Shown in pieces: positions 8,797 through 17,279 of a stretch of 64,000 nucleotides of DNA. Position 1 is the first letter of the stretch. Every line of letters starts with the position of its first letter. The notes beneath the pieces were generated by a model, which did not search any database, was not told where the DNA came from, and saw only the letters and a program-made list of their open reading frames with translations. A program made the position numbers and the translations under genes. This stretch comes from Prevotellaceae bacterium UBA2738 (GTDB taxonomy: Bacteria > Bacteroidota > Bacteroidia > Bacteroidales > Bacteroidaceae), in assembly GCA_002353585.1 (NCBI GenBank), contig DEJW01000040.1, positions 54,447 to 118,446 of the forward strand, in the 5' to 3' direction.

Positions 8797-9967
8797 ACTC
8801 CCTATCAAAAAACTCCACCACTTCCTTTTGCTGTGCCTTATTGAAGAAATGCTTCTCATCCCATAGTTTGGTGATAAGTTTATCAGCTGCACCATGCTTT
8901 GCCCATGCCTTTTGCATCACCTCATAGCTGGCTTTCACACCATCTACTGGGAAGAGTTTATCTCTTGTTCCGTTGAAGAACAAGGCTGGTTTGGGAGCTG
9001 CAAGAGAAGCCACCTGAGGGTAGTCGGCTATGTTACGAATGCCAGGAATGAGCATAGAGTAAGCCGAACCGCCCTTGTTCTGGTTGTTCTCGATGGTCAT
9101 AAGATGTTCCGTATCGTTCATCCAACAGATAGAGGCACTCGCCTTGATATCATCGCTCAGCGCAGCGAGCATCCACGAACGGTACGAACCCATAGAGAAT
9201 CCTAAGCATCCCACCTTGTCTGGATTGACCATTGGCAGGTGGGCGAGGAAAGCTGCAGAACGTATATCGTCCCACGTTATCCAGGCTCCCCATGAGGTGC
9301 CCATCTGCAACATGTTTGAGGCAAGTGCCTGCTGGCGGTCGTAGAGTTGTTTGTTTCTCTCGCTTGGCTCGTAGGGCATAGGCGAAGGTGCTCTGTCACC
9401 CCAGAACAGGGCATCAGTACTCAATACCACATAACCCTTCTTGGCGAGTTCGTCACCCACATACACTCCGTCATAGCACTTTGCCACCCAGTCGTCAGCA
9501 TCGGCAAGGGTTAGCGAATCAACTCCGAAAGGCTTCACCATCTTCTCCTTACCTATGGTGAAGTGTGCTCCATGGTCGTGGAGCAGCAGAATGGCAGGGA
9601 AGTATTTTTTAGCAGGTGAGTCTGGGGTCAGCAGGTAGGCAAGCACCCTCTCCCACCTATTTATATTAAATGCTATCTTCTGTGCCACATAGCCGTCCCT
9701 TTGCTCAGAGGCTATCACCTCATAGCTGTAGTCAGCAGGGGCAGGAGGTGCCATCTGCATGGTGGCAAAGATGCGCTCGCGCGAAATGCTCGATTTCATC
9801 GACTTTTCCTGCTCCGTCCGTAGCGAGTCCTTCAACTGCTCATAGAATACAGGCATAGACTTGATGAGTCCAAACGTCTCATAAGTAGTATTGCTCTGAG
9901 CCATAATGCCTATGACGAAGGCATTCAGCAGTATTGACAGCATCATTCTCTTCATAACAGATAACAT
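8786..9967 (-). CDS. Secreted alpha/beta hydrolase (dienelactone/acetylxylan-esterase-like)
   Basis: Serine hydrolase of the alpha/beta fold, resembling the PF12715 group often involved in ester removal from polysaccharides. A signal peptide ends at IMAQ; the ATG at 9955 (MKRMMLSILL) is an equally good start. Seen: AILLLHDHGAHFTIGKEKM (oxyanion-side strand), YVVLSTDALFWGDRAP, the nucleophile elbow GFSMGSYRSW, and a C-terminal DEKHFFNKAQQ segment carrying the likely catalytic His. About 390 residues fits the family. Its final residues FDREFDN and stop are supplied by the AATTGTCAATTATC micro-repeat. It diverges from the aldolase gene; no clear minus-strand promoter was found. Substrate unknown. 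Confidence 0.85.
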   Translation of the reverse strand: MLSVMKRMMLSILLNAFVIGIMAQSNTTYETFGLIKSMPVFYEQLKDSLRTEQEKSMKSSISRERIFATMQMAPPAPADYSYEVIASEQRDGYVAQKIAFNINRWERVLAYLLTPDSPAKKYFPAILLLHDHGAHFTIGKEKMVKPFGVDSLTLADADDWVAKCYDGVYVGDELAKKGYVVLSTDALFWGDRAPSPMPYEPSERNKQLYDRQQALASNMLQMGTSWGAWITWDDIRSAAFLAHLPMVNPDKVGCLGFSMGSYRSWMLAALSDDIKASASICWMNDTEHLMTIENNQNKGGSAYSMLIPGIRNIADYPQVASLAAPKPALFFNGTRDKLFPVDGVKASYEVMQKAWAKHGAADKLITKLWDEKHFFNKAQQKEVVEFFDREFDN

Positions 9968-10045
9968 TTTGATGGTTTTACTTCTTTGAAATAACGATTT
10001 GCGTAGAAAAAATAGTATCTTTTCTACACATTTTCCTTAAAAAAT

Positions 10046-10076
10046 TTTGCGTTATAAAAAGAAATCGTTAACTTTG
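10046..10076 (+). promoter_or_regulatory. Promoter of the aldolase gene
   Basis: TTTG at 10046-10049 and TAACTTTG at 10069-10076 with 19 nt spacing; the aldolase ATG is at 10124. Confidence 0.8.
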
Positions 10077-10123
10077 CATACCCACTGAATCAAATACTTT
10101 TCTAACTTAACAAATAAAACACT

Positions 10124-11128
10124 ATGGTAAATTACAAAGACCTTGGCCTCGTAAACACCCGTGAGATGTTTAAGCGTGCCGTTGACGGTGGCTATGCCAT
10201 CCCAGCTTTCAACTTCAACACTATGGAGCAGATGCAGGCTATCATACAGGCTGCAGTAGAAACTAAGTCTCCTGTTATCATGCAGGTTTCTAAGGGCGCT
10301 CGTAAGTATGCTAACCCTACTATCCTCCGCTATATGGCTGAGGGTGCTGTGGAGTATGCTAAGGAATTGGGATGCGCTAATCCTGAGATAGTGCTCCACC
10401 TCGACCACGGCGACAGCTTCGAGACCTGTAAGTCATGTATCGACATGGGCTTCTCTTCTGTCATGATTGACGGTTCTGCCCTTCCTTACGAGGAGAACAT
10501 CGCCCTCACTAAGAAGGTGGTTGACTACGCTCATCAGTTTGACGTAACAGTAGAGGCTGAGCTCGGCGTGCTCGCTGGCGTTGAGGACGACGTAGTGGCT
10601 GAGGAGTCTCACTACACACAGCCTGAGGAGGTTATCGACTTCGCAACACGCACTGGTTGTGACTCACTGGCTATCTCTATAGGCACATCACACGGTGCTT
10701 ATAAGTTCACTCCTGCACAGTGCACACGAGACCCAAAGACTGGCCGTCTCGTTCCTCCACCATTGGCATTCGACGTGCTGCATGAGATTGAGAAGAAGCT
10801 TCCTGGCTTCCCAATCGTACTGCACGGCTCTTCATCAGTGCCACAGGAGGAGGTTGACACCATCAACAAGTATGGCGGCAACCTGCCTGACGCAGTAGGT
10901 ATTCCTGAGGAGCAGCTCCGCGAGGCTGCTAAGTCTGCTGTATGTAAGATCAACATCGACTCTGACTCTCGCCTGGCTATGACAGCTGCCATCCGTAAGT
11001 ACTTCGCTGAGCACCCAGAGCACTTCGACCCACGTCAGTATCTCGGCCCTGCTCGCGAGAACATGAAGAAGATGTACATCCACAAGATTGTTGACGTACT
11101 CGGTTCTGACGGCAAACTCGCTAAGTAA
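10124..11128 (+). CDS. fba: Class II fructose-1,6-bisphosphate aldolase
   Basis: Cytoplasmic glycolytic/gluconeogenic enzyme cleaving fructose-1,6-bisphosphate to dihydroxyacetone phosphate and glyceraldehyde-3-phosphate with a divalent metal. The 334-residue product shows the class IIB features: PAFNFNTMEQMQAI at the N-terminus, the metal-site LHLDHGD, EAELG, the phosphate-binding ISIGTSHGAYKF, and VLHGSSS with another metal His. It has its own strong promoter and a hairpin terminator immediately after, so it is a single-gene unit. Codon use is strongly biased, as expected for a highly expressed gene. Confidence 0.97.
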   Translation: MVNYKDLGLVNTREMFKRAVDGGYAIPAFNFNTMEQMQAIIQAAVETKSPVIMQVSKGARKYANPTILRYMAEGAVEYAKELGCANPEIVLHLDHGDSFETCKSCIDMGFSSVMIDGSALPYEENIALTKKVVDYAHQFDVTVEAELGVLAGVEDDVVAEESHYTQPEEVIDFATRTGCDSLAISIGTSHGAYKFTPAQCTRDPKTGRLVPPPLAFDVLHEIEKKLPGFPIVLHGSSSVPQEEVDTINKYGGNLPDAVGIPEEQLREAAKSAVCKINIDSDSRLAMTAAIRKYFAEHPEHFDPRQYLGPARENMKKMYIHKIVDVLGSDGKLAK

Positions 11129-11145
11129 AGCCTACCCCCTATAGA

Positions 11146-11186
11146 AAATCCCCTCACACTCACCAGTGCGAGGGGATTTCTTTATT
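11146..11186 (+). terminator. Intrinsic terminator of fba
   Basis: Hairpin AAATCCCCTC...GAGGGGATTT with inner CACT/AGTG pairing, followed by a T-rich run. Confidence 0.85.
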
Positions 11187-11189
11187 TGT

Positions 11190-11292
11190 CCCTAGTCCTT
11201 AGTACTTTGTACTTAGTCACCTTGTACTTGTATTGTCTTAACTACTTAACTCCTTAACTCCTGAGATCTCAATTGTCAATTATCAATTGTCA
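11190..11292. repeat. CTTAGTACTTTGTACTTAG, TAACTCC and AATTGTCAATTATC micro-repeats
   Basis: Three kinds of tandem short words follow the fba terminator. The last kind extends into the C-terminal codons of the convergent PepSY-like gene and supplies its stop codon. Confidence 0.75.
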
Positions 11293-11707
11293 TCAGCACT
11301 CCAGCGTGGTTGAACTTCAGCTCTATGTCGTTAGAGAGTTCAATCTCGTAGCCATAGCGCTCCTTGTCAATCTTTGTGATTACGGTGTTAGGGAAACTTG
11401 CCTTAACGTATGCAGCGATAGCAGCTGGCACTATAGCAGCAGGCACAGCCACTGTGTGGCAGTCCACCTTATCCCAAGCACCCTTTCTGGTGAAGTCCAC
11501 CTTAGCACCAGTGCTCAGCGTTGTCTCATACTTGCCGTCATCCTTGGCAGCATATACTATCGTTGCACCAGGGAAGTTAGCAGCAACAAACTGCTTTGCT
11601 GCAGCAGGCAGGCTCTGTACTGGAACTGGACGGTCGTCAGCCATTGCGTTAACAGCTACCATCATGAGGCAAACCAATGCCATTGCAAAAATCTTAATCT
11701 GTTTCAT
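11276..11707 (-). CDS. PepSY-like periplasmic protein (PF11396 type)
   Basis: Small secreted protein of 143 residues with a signal peptide ending at AMADD. Two similar halves follow: LPAAAKQFVAANFPGATIVYAAKDDGKYE and VPAAIAAYVKASFPNTVITKIDKERYGYE, each a helix plus strands as in the PepSY-like family (DUF2874), which has no settled function in Bacteroidota. The last residues (MTIDN) and the stop codon are read from the AATTGTCAATTATC micro-repeat, so the native end may have been altered. A TAATTTTG box lies upstream at 11754-11761 on the minus strand. Confidence 0.85.
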   Translation of the reverse strand: MKQIKIFAMALVCLMMVAVNAMADDRPVPVQSLPAAAKQFVAANFPGATIVYAAKDDGKYETTLSTGAKVDFTRKGAWDKVDCHTVAVPAAIVPAAIAAYVKASFPNTVITKIDKERYGYEIELSNDIELKFNHAGVLMTIDN

Positions 11708-11753
11708 AACTCTTCTTGTGTTTTGTGATTAATTGTACATTTAGTCTTCCTTA

Positions 11754-11761
11754 CAAAATTA
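11754..11761 (-). promoter_or_regulatory. Probable -7 element for the PepSY-like gene
   Basis: Minus-strand TAATTTTG, 47 nt before the ATG; no clear -33 TTTG. Confidence 0.5.
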
Positions 11762-11825
11762 GAAAAAAAGCCTCAACGCCGTCATTACGTTAACAGATTT
11801 TTGACATCTCTTTGCCGTATTAGTG

Positions 11826-12034
11826 TTTTTTAACTCCTTCCCTCCTAAGAGCCTAATTTCAATTATCAATTATCAATTGTCAATTATCAATTTTCAATTG
11901 TCAACACTCCCTGTATTGTCCTCTAACTCCCTCTAACTCCTTATAACTCCCCTTAACTCCTTGTATTGTCTTAACTCCTTAACTACTGATAGCTTAATTA
12001 TCAATTGTCAATTATCAATTGTCAATTATCAACT
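11826..12034. repeat. Long composite micro-repeat region
   Basis: This stretch holds no gene. It is almost wholly built from two word families, alternating CAATTGT/CAATTAT units and TAACTCC/CTTAACTCC units, in the order A-B-A. It occupies the spacer between the PepSY-like promoter and the end of the HhH/barrel gene. Confidence 0.8.
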
Positions 12035-12036
12035 CC

Positions 12037-14250
12037 TCACATCTTCACCTGCACCTGCAGCTCTATGTCCGTGTAGTGCGAAGAGAAAATCATGCGCTCC
12101 GCCGTACCTATCGTCTCACGGTCAAAGTATCGTGTGTGACCCACCTTACCCTGCAGGGTCAGCCTGTATAGCGGTTTGTATTTCAGCATCAAGGCAGCAT
12201 GGATGCCCTTGCCATAGTAAGAGGTCGAGCCAAACGAGTACCTCACCCCACGCTCGTAGGAATAGAGGCGCGAGTCGTAGTCGTCAGTGTTGAACCATGC
12301 GGCATTGGCATATATCTCTAACGTACTGGTGGGTTTGTAGGATGCCGACTGGGCGATGATATATCCCTTCGTCGTTTCATCAAACGACAGGGAGCAACCC
12401 TCCACCTGAGTGCGCAGACTCCATTTCTCCTTATTATATATGGCAAGCAGACGCAGACGGTGGTCGTATTTTGTTAGCAAGGCTTTCTCTTTCGTCCCTT
12501 CCGTCCCTTTCTTTTCATTCGTCTCATTCTTTGTGGTTTTGTCGCACTGTTTCATCTTTATGCGATAGCGGAGGGAGAACGACCAACTGCTGTTCTTGTT
12601 CCATGTGCCAGTGATGCTGTTGTCCCATGAGTATGAGGAACTGCTGACCAGGTATTTATACCAGGGGAAATAGGCTATGTCCGTGTAGCCCTCAATCACT
12701 ATGCTGGGGGTGATGTCCCACCTTGCGCCTATGTATAGTCCGCTCTCGTTCTTCACGCTGCCGCCGTCGCTGAAACTGCTTCCGAATAGGGCGTTATACT
12801 GGTAGGTGTAGTAGCGTTGCACAGCCATCAGCGTGAGGGTAGTGGGAGTGCGCTCTGGAGTGTGCTCTGGCGAGTGCCTGGGCGTGCGCCAGGGAGTGCG
12901 CAGGGATGTGCGCCATGTAATGCTGTTGATGGTAGCGAGGTGGAAGTCCTTGTCTATGGCAGTCTCGCCATTGAGGCGGAGCTCGCGCCAGCGGTAGTGG
13001 TAGTCTGCGCTGAAGTTCCAGAAGCACTTGCCCCGTGGGTAGTGCTGGCGGTAGAGCTGGGAGGGGTTCTGTTTGCCCGTCTTGCTGTAGGTGGGGTTTA
13101 TCTCACGGTTCAGCCATGAGTATATCGCGCTCACCCCTATTCCCCATCTCCTTCGCTCATAGCTCAGGTGAGTGCCTGTCGTCATCATTGCCGAGTTGTT
13201 CTTCTTCCCCATTTCAAGGGCTGTGCGGTGGTAATTGCGCGCGGATGTCAGGATAGTTGATATGGTGCTATCAGCATTCAGCGTAGCATCAATCTTGCGA
13301 TAAGAAAAGAACGCCGCCATCTGAATCCTATCGGAAAGACTGACCATGGCGGCAGCCCCCTGAAAATGCTTGGAGTCACTCACACTGCTATGGGGACTGA
13401 ACGCAGTGAGCCTGCGCCCCACTGCCGCCAGCATCCCCTGTTTGCCCAAAGTGAAATTATTGTTCAACACCAGCCCCAAACCAAACTGCCCACGAAAATG
13501 CCCCAGGATTATCTGGCTAAACCTGCCCACATGGGTCACCCTGAGATTAAAGGCATAACGGTCATACCCCCACCTGTTATGCTCCCCAAAGAAAGGCTCG
13601 CCTGCACTTTTCCCTCCACTGAGGTTAAAGGTGACATTCTCCCCCATCCTCAAAGAATAGCGCAAGGAATGACTCACAGGGTCACCCAGATATTTCCCTG
13701 CATAGCGATTGTCACCCATATAGGTATGCGACGGAGCCCTCTGGTCTCCCGCCCTATAGTATGTGGGCACCCTCGCCGTCGTCACCAAGCTCTGCCTCAC
13801 CTTCCTCAGGCTCTGCCTGAGCCGCCCCTTAGCATACCACGGCTTAGCAGCCTCATCCTCAGCCACGAGGAAGCACTCCAGATAGTTTCTCAGGTTGAGG
13901 TCTATGCTCTCAATCATCGCCAGTTCCTCGATGCTGCGCATCCTGCCATAGCGATGAATATACTCCAGAATATCGTTTATCTGGTTCTGGTCCAAACCAG
14001 GTATCTGCATCAGCTCCTCCTGCGTGACCGTATTCACGTCAAGAGGCTGTTGTGCCAACTCGTTAAGATGCTCATAAGCCTCTTCCATTGACACGACAGC
14101 CCCTTCATCGTTCTCGTATAATGCTGTAAGATATTGTTCCCAGGAATCATTCTCCACCACTGCCGCAGAACCCTCCGCTACAGCCCCAAAAGCCTCCGCC
14201 ACTGCCGCCCAGCATTGTATCAGCAAGAACAGTATGGCGGCAATTCTCAT
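12037..14250 (-). CDS. Helix-hairpin-helix plus outer-membrane barrel protein
   Basis: 737-residue predicted exported protein. After a signal peptide (MRIAAILFLLIQCWAAVAEA) comes a ComEA-like helix-hairpin-helix segment, around residues 70-140 (LDVNTVTQEELMQIPGLDQ and a second IHRYGRMRSIEELAMIESI). The rest is a long Tyr/Trp-rich, beta-rich stretch ending VQVKM, consistent with an outer-membrane barrel. HhH-plus-barrel proteins are common in Bacteroidota but their role is unknown; the HhH may bind DNA or only serve as a fold (inference). Two stretches look inserted: TPWRTPRHSPEHTPERTP (near 12840-12910) and a Lys/Glu-rich KTTKNETNEKKGTEGTKEK (near 12480-12545). Confidence 0.8.
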   Translation of the reverse strand: MRIAAILFLLIQCWAAVAEAFGAVAEGSAAVVENDSWEQYLTALYENDEGAVVSMEEAYEHLNELAQQPLDVNTVTQEELMQIPGLDQNQINDILEYIHRYGRMRSIEELAMIESIDLNLRNYLECFLVAEDEAAKPWYAKGRLRQSLRKVRQSLVTTARVPTYYRAGDQRAPSHTYMGDNRYAGKYLGDPVSHSLRYSLRMGENVTFNLSGGKSAGEPFFGEHNRWGYDRYAFNLRVTHVGRFSQIILGHFRGQFGLGLVLNNNFTLGKQGMLAAVGRRLTAFSPHSSVSDSKHFQGAAAMVSLSDRIQMAAFFSYRKIDATLNADSTISTILTSARNYHRTALEMGKKNNSAMMTTGTHLSYERRRWGIGVSAIYSWLNREINPTYSKTGKQNPSQLYRQHYPRGKCFWNFSADYHYRWRELRLNGETAIDKDFHLATINSITWRTSLRTPWRTPRHSPEHTPERTPTTLTLMAVQRYYTYQYNALFGSSFSDGGSVKNESGLYIGARWDITPSIVIEGYTDIAYFPWYKYLVSSSSYSWDNSITGTWNKNSSWSFSLRYRIKMKQCDKTTKNETNEKKGTEGTKEKALLTKYDHRLRLLAIYNKEKWSLRTQVEGCSLSFDETTKGYIIAQSASYKPTSTLEIYANAAWFNTDDYDSRLYSYERGVRYSFGSTSYYGKGIHAALMLKYKPLYRLTLQGKVGHTRYFDRETIGTAERMIFSSHYTDIELQVQVKM

Positions 14251-14277
14251 GAAAACGGAGATTCAAGGAAACAGAGA

Positions 14278-14739
14278 TTATTCGTCAGCGTACTTCTTCA
14301 AAGCTCTCACCACGCCGTTAGCCCAGGTGTCTATTCCGCCGTCCATCTCGAGCGATGAAACCAGCTTTATTACATTATTTATAGGCATTCCATAGCGCAG
14401 CACGCCAGAGATGAGTTTGGCGTAGTTCCAGTAGATGGGGTTGAACTTCTCAGACAGTCCCTCGACGGTGGTCTTATAGCCACGACGGTTCTCGAACTGG
14501 AAGTCGTAACGCTTTGTTCCGTCGCTGTTTACATGCTTTATTATCTTGCCTGAGTTTACGCTCTTAGGCAGAATAATGCCCTCGTCATCATCTTGCAAAC
14601 CAGTGAATATCTCGTAAGGCTTGCCATTGAGCAATCCTACGAATGCCATCCACTTCTCTTTCTCGTTCTGAAAACGCACCACATCACATTCCAGCACCTC
14701 TGGGCGCTTGTGAATGATAAATTCCTTTTCTTCTGCCAT
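14278..14739 (-). CDS. Orphan C-terminal domain of class II ribonucleotide reductase
   Basis: A 153-residue protein resembling the tail region of B12-dependent ribonucleotide reductases: RPEVLECDVVRF, KWMAFVGLLNGKPYEIFTGL and GGIDTWANGVVRALKKYADE match the region before the C-terminal cysteines. The catalytic barrel and the CxxC tail are absent. Similar stand-alone domains occur in Bacteroidota; function unproven, possibly an accessory subunit of an NrdJ encoded elsewhere. The ATG at 14739 is chosen because the promoter at 14764-14795 would place transcription start near 14757, ruling out the in-frame ATG at 14775. Confidence 0.75.
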   Translation of the reverse strand: MAEEKEFIIHKRPEVLECDVVRFQNEKEKWMAFVGLLNGKPYEIFTGLQDDDEGIILPKSVNSGKIIKHVNSDGTKRYDFQFENRRGYKTTVEGLSEKFNPIYWNYAKLISGVLRYGMPINNVIKLVSSLEMDGGIDTWANGVVRALKKYADE

Positions 14740-14763
14740 TGTATCAAAAGTGTTATTTAGTCG

Positions 14764-14795
14764 CAAAATTAGCATTTTTCCTTGACATTACCAAA
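14764..14795 (-). promoter_or_regulatory. Promoter of the orphan RNR-domain gene
   Basis: Minus-strand TTTG (14792-14795), 20 nt spacer, TAATTTTG (14764-14771). It fixes the start of the downstream gene at 14739. Confidence 0.8.
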
Positions 14796-14835
14796 TTTTT
14801 GTTCCTTTTTGCTTTTCAGAATGAAAGTTTTTTCG

Positions 14836-14843
14836 TAATTTTG
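14836..14843 (+). promoter_or_regulatory. Probable -7 element for hppA
   Basis: TAATTTTG, 73 nt before the hppA ATG. The nearest TTTG (14808-14811) is 24 nt upstream, slightly too far for the consensus. Confidence 0.55.
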
Positions 14844-14915
14844 CCTGCGATTATGTTCAGTGAATAACTAACTAAGGATTTTCTATAACTAACTAACAAT
14901 AAACTACATCAAATC

Positions 14916-17096
14916 ATGTACAACATTCCAAGTGTTTTTTGGCTTGTACCCGTGGCATCAATTGTGTCATTGGGCATGGCACTCTATTTCTTCCTACAGA
15001 TGAAGGGTGCCGATGAAGGTACTGACCGCATGAAAGAGATAGCCGAGCACGTGCGCAAGGGTGCTATGGCTTATCTGAAGCAGCAGTACAAGGTAGTAAC
15101 AATCGTGTTTATCGTACTCGCCATCATCTTCTCAGTCATGGCTTACGGTTTCCAGTTGCAGAACCCATGGGTGCCTTTCGCATTCCTCACAGGTGGTTTC
15201 TTCTCTGGACTGGCAGGTTTCTTTGGCATGAAGACAGCAACCTACGCCTCAGCCCGTACGGCAAATGCTGCCCGCCAGAGCCTCGATGCTGGTCTTAGGG
15301 TTGCATTCCGTTCTGGTGCAGTAATGGGTCTGACCGTTGTAGGTCTGGGACTGCTTGATATCGCTATCTGGTTCGTAGTGCTCAATGCAGCAGGAGTCAA
15401 TAGCCTTATTACCATCACCACCACCATGCTTACCTTCGGTATGGGTGCTTCAACCCAGGCACTCTTTGCCCGTGTGGGTGGCGGTATATACACCAAGGCA
15501 GCCGATGTGGGTGCTGACATAGTAGGTAAGGTGGAGGCAGACATTCCAGAGGATGACCCCCGCAACCCTGCTACCATAGCCGACAACGTAGGCGACAACG
15601 TAGGCGATGTGGCTGGTATGGGTGCCGACCTCTACGAGTCTTACTGCGGCTCCATCCTCTCTACAGCCGCTCTGGGTGCTACGGCTTATCTCGGCACACA
15701 GCTTCAGCTCAGCTACGTAATTGCTCCTATGATTATCGCTGCAGTAGGTATCTTCCTCTCCCTCTTCGGCATATTCCTCGTTCGCACCAAGGAAGGTGCT
15801 ACGATGAAGGAACTGCTCCATTCACTCGGTCTGGGTACTAACGTAAGTGCTGCTCTCATAGCAGTAGCTACATTCGCTATACTCTATCTGCTTGGCATAC
15901 CTAACTGGGCACAGGTTTCATGCTCTGTCATCGTAGGTCTGCTGGCAGGTGTGGTAATCGGTCAGGCAACAGAATACTACACCTCTCACTCATATAAACC
16001 AACTCAGGAAATATCAGCCGCTTCACAGACAGGTGCCGCTACCGTTATAATAAAAGGTGTGGGCACAGGTATGATTTCTACCATGATACCAGTGGTGACC
16101 ATCTCAGTGGCAATCATGCTTTCTTACCTCTGTGCCAACGGTTTCAACATGGACGTAAACGCAGAGGCACTCTCTAAGGGACTCTATGGCGTGGGTATTG
16201 CTGCAGTGGGTATGCTCTCTACACTGGGCATCACACTGGCAACTGACGCGTACGGTCCTATAGCCGACAATGCTGGTGGTAATGCAGAGATGAGTGAACT
16301 GGGCGAGGAGGTCCGTCATCGCACTGATGCCCTCGACGCCTTAGGCAACACCACAGCAGCAACAGGTAAGGGCTTCGCTATCGGCTCTGCTGCCCTGACA
16401 GCTCTGGCACTCCTTGCTTCATACATAGAGGAGATAAAGGAGGCAGTACAGCGACTTGCCGAGGCTGGTGACGCTCACATGGCAGAGGTGTATCAGAACA
16501 TAGGCGACATACCTTCATTCATGGACTATTTCCAGGTAAACCTGATGAATCCGAAGGTTATCGTAGGCGTATTCATCGGCGCTATGGCAGCCTTCCTGTT
16601 CTCTGGCATCACAATGGGTGCTGTAGGCAGGGCTGCTGAGGATATGGTGAAGGAGGTTCGCCGTCAGTTCCGCGAGATAGCAGGCATACTTGAGGGCAAG
16701 GCAACACCAGACTACGGCCGTTGTGTAGAGATTTCCACCCGTTCGGCTCAGCGTGAGATGATATTCCCATCACTGCTCGCCATCATCATCCCTATCCTCG
16801 TAGGTGTAATACTTGGCGTAGCTGGCGTACTGGGACTGCTCGTAGGCGGACTGGCTGCTGGTTTCACTCTCGCTATCTTCATGTCTAACGCTGGTGGTGC
16901 TTGGGATAACGCCAAGAAGATGGTAGAGGAAGGCAACTTTGGTGGTAAGGGTTCTGAGTGCCACAAGGCTACAGTGGTAGGTGATACCGTTGGCGATCCA
17001 TTCAAGGATACCTCTGGTCCATCACTCAACATCCTCATCAAACTCATGTCTATGGTCAGCATCGTAATGGCTGGTCTGACTGTAGCATTCATCTAA
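14916..17096 (+). CDS. hppA: Membrane-bound ion-pumping pyrophosphatase
   Basis: Integral inner-membrane enzyme that couples PPi hydrolysis to export of Na+ and/or H+. The 726-residue product has about 16 hydrophobic segments and the family signatures: DVGADIVGKVEADIPEDDPRNPATIADNVGDNVGD split over the substrate site (near residues 190-225), GADLYESYCGS, and the C-terminal site DNAKKMVEEGNFGGKGSE with VGDTVGDPFKDTSGPS. The GNTTAATGKG segment has Ala where K+-independent enzymes have Lys, so a K+-dependent enzyme is expected; Na+ or Na+/H+ pumping is typical of Bacteroides homologues (inference). Single-gene unit closed by a terminator. Confidence 0.97.
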   Translation: MYNIPSVFWLVPVASIVSLGMALYFFLQMKGADEGTDRMKEIAEHVRKGAMAYLKQQYKVVTIVFIVLAIIFSVMAYGFQLQNPWVPFAFLTGGFFSGLAGFFGMKTATYASARTANAARQSLDAGLRVAFRSGAVMGLTVVGLGLLDIAIWFVVLNAAGVNSLITITTTMLTFGMGASTQALFARVGGGIYTKAADVGADIVGKVEADIPEDDPRNPATIADNVGDNVGDVAGMGADLYESYCGSILSTAALGATAYLGTQLQLSYVIAPMIIAAVGIFLSLFGIFLVRTKEGATMKELLHSLGLGTNVSAALIAVATFAILYLLGIPNWAQVSCSVIVGLLAGVVIGQATEYYTSHSYKPTQEISAASQTGAATVIIKGVGTGMISTMIPVVTISVAIMLSYLCANGFNMDVNAEALSKGLYGVGIAAVGMLSTLGITLATDAYGPIADNAGGNAEMSELGEEVRHRTDALDALGNTTAATGKGFAIGSAALTALALLASYIEEIKEAVQRLAEAGDAHMAEVYQNIGDIPSFMDYFQVNLMNPKVIVGVFIGAMAAFLFSGITMGAVGRAAEDMVKEVRRQFREIAGILEGKATPDYGRCVEISTRSAQREMIFPSLLAIIIPILVGVILGVAGVLGLLVGGLAAGFTLAIFMSNAGGAWDNAKKMVEEGNFGGKGSECHKATVVGDTVGDPFKDTSGPSLNILIKLMSMVSIVMAGLTVAFI

Positions 17097-17142
17097 AAGA
17101 ACTAAAACAGCCGATTTCATCGAAGTTTTTTATACCTTTTAT

Positions 17143-17184
17143 TAGGGTTGTGCTTAACATTGTTTGGGTGCAACCCTATTTTTG
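17143..17184 (+). terminator. Intrinsic terminator of hppA
   Basis: TAGGGTTG...CAACCCTA stem with a loop of about 20 nt, followed by TTTTTG. Confidence 0.75.
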
Positions 17185-17217
17185 TTGCTTTTATACGTTT
17201 CTTACTCCCTAAAAAAC

Positions 17218-17248
17218 TTTGTTTTTTGGAAAATAAATTGTACCTTTG
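17218..17248 (+). promoter_or_regulatory. Promoter of wzi
   Basis: TTTG (17218-17221), 19 nt, TACCTTTG (17241-17248); the GTG start of wzi is at 17280. Confidence 0.75.
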
Positions 17249-17279
17249 CAACGTTTTTTTATAAACTTGTGAAATAAAC

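Noticed and set aside
13366..14091. 241-codon plus-strand frame opposite the HhH-barrel gene
   Set aside because: Antisense shadow of a gene with signal peptide, HhH motif and barrel pattern; the encoded residues match no family.
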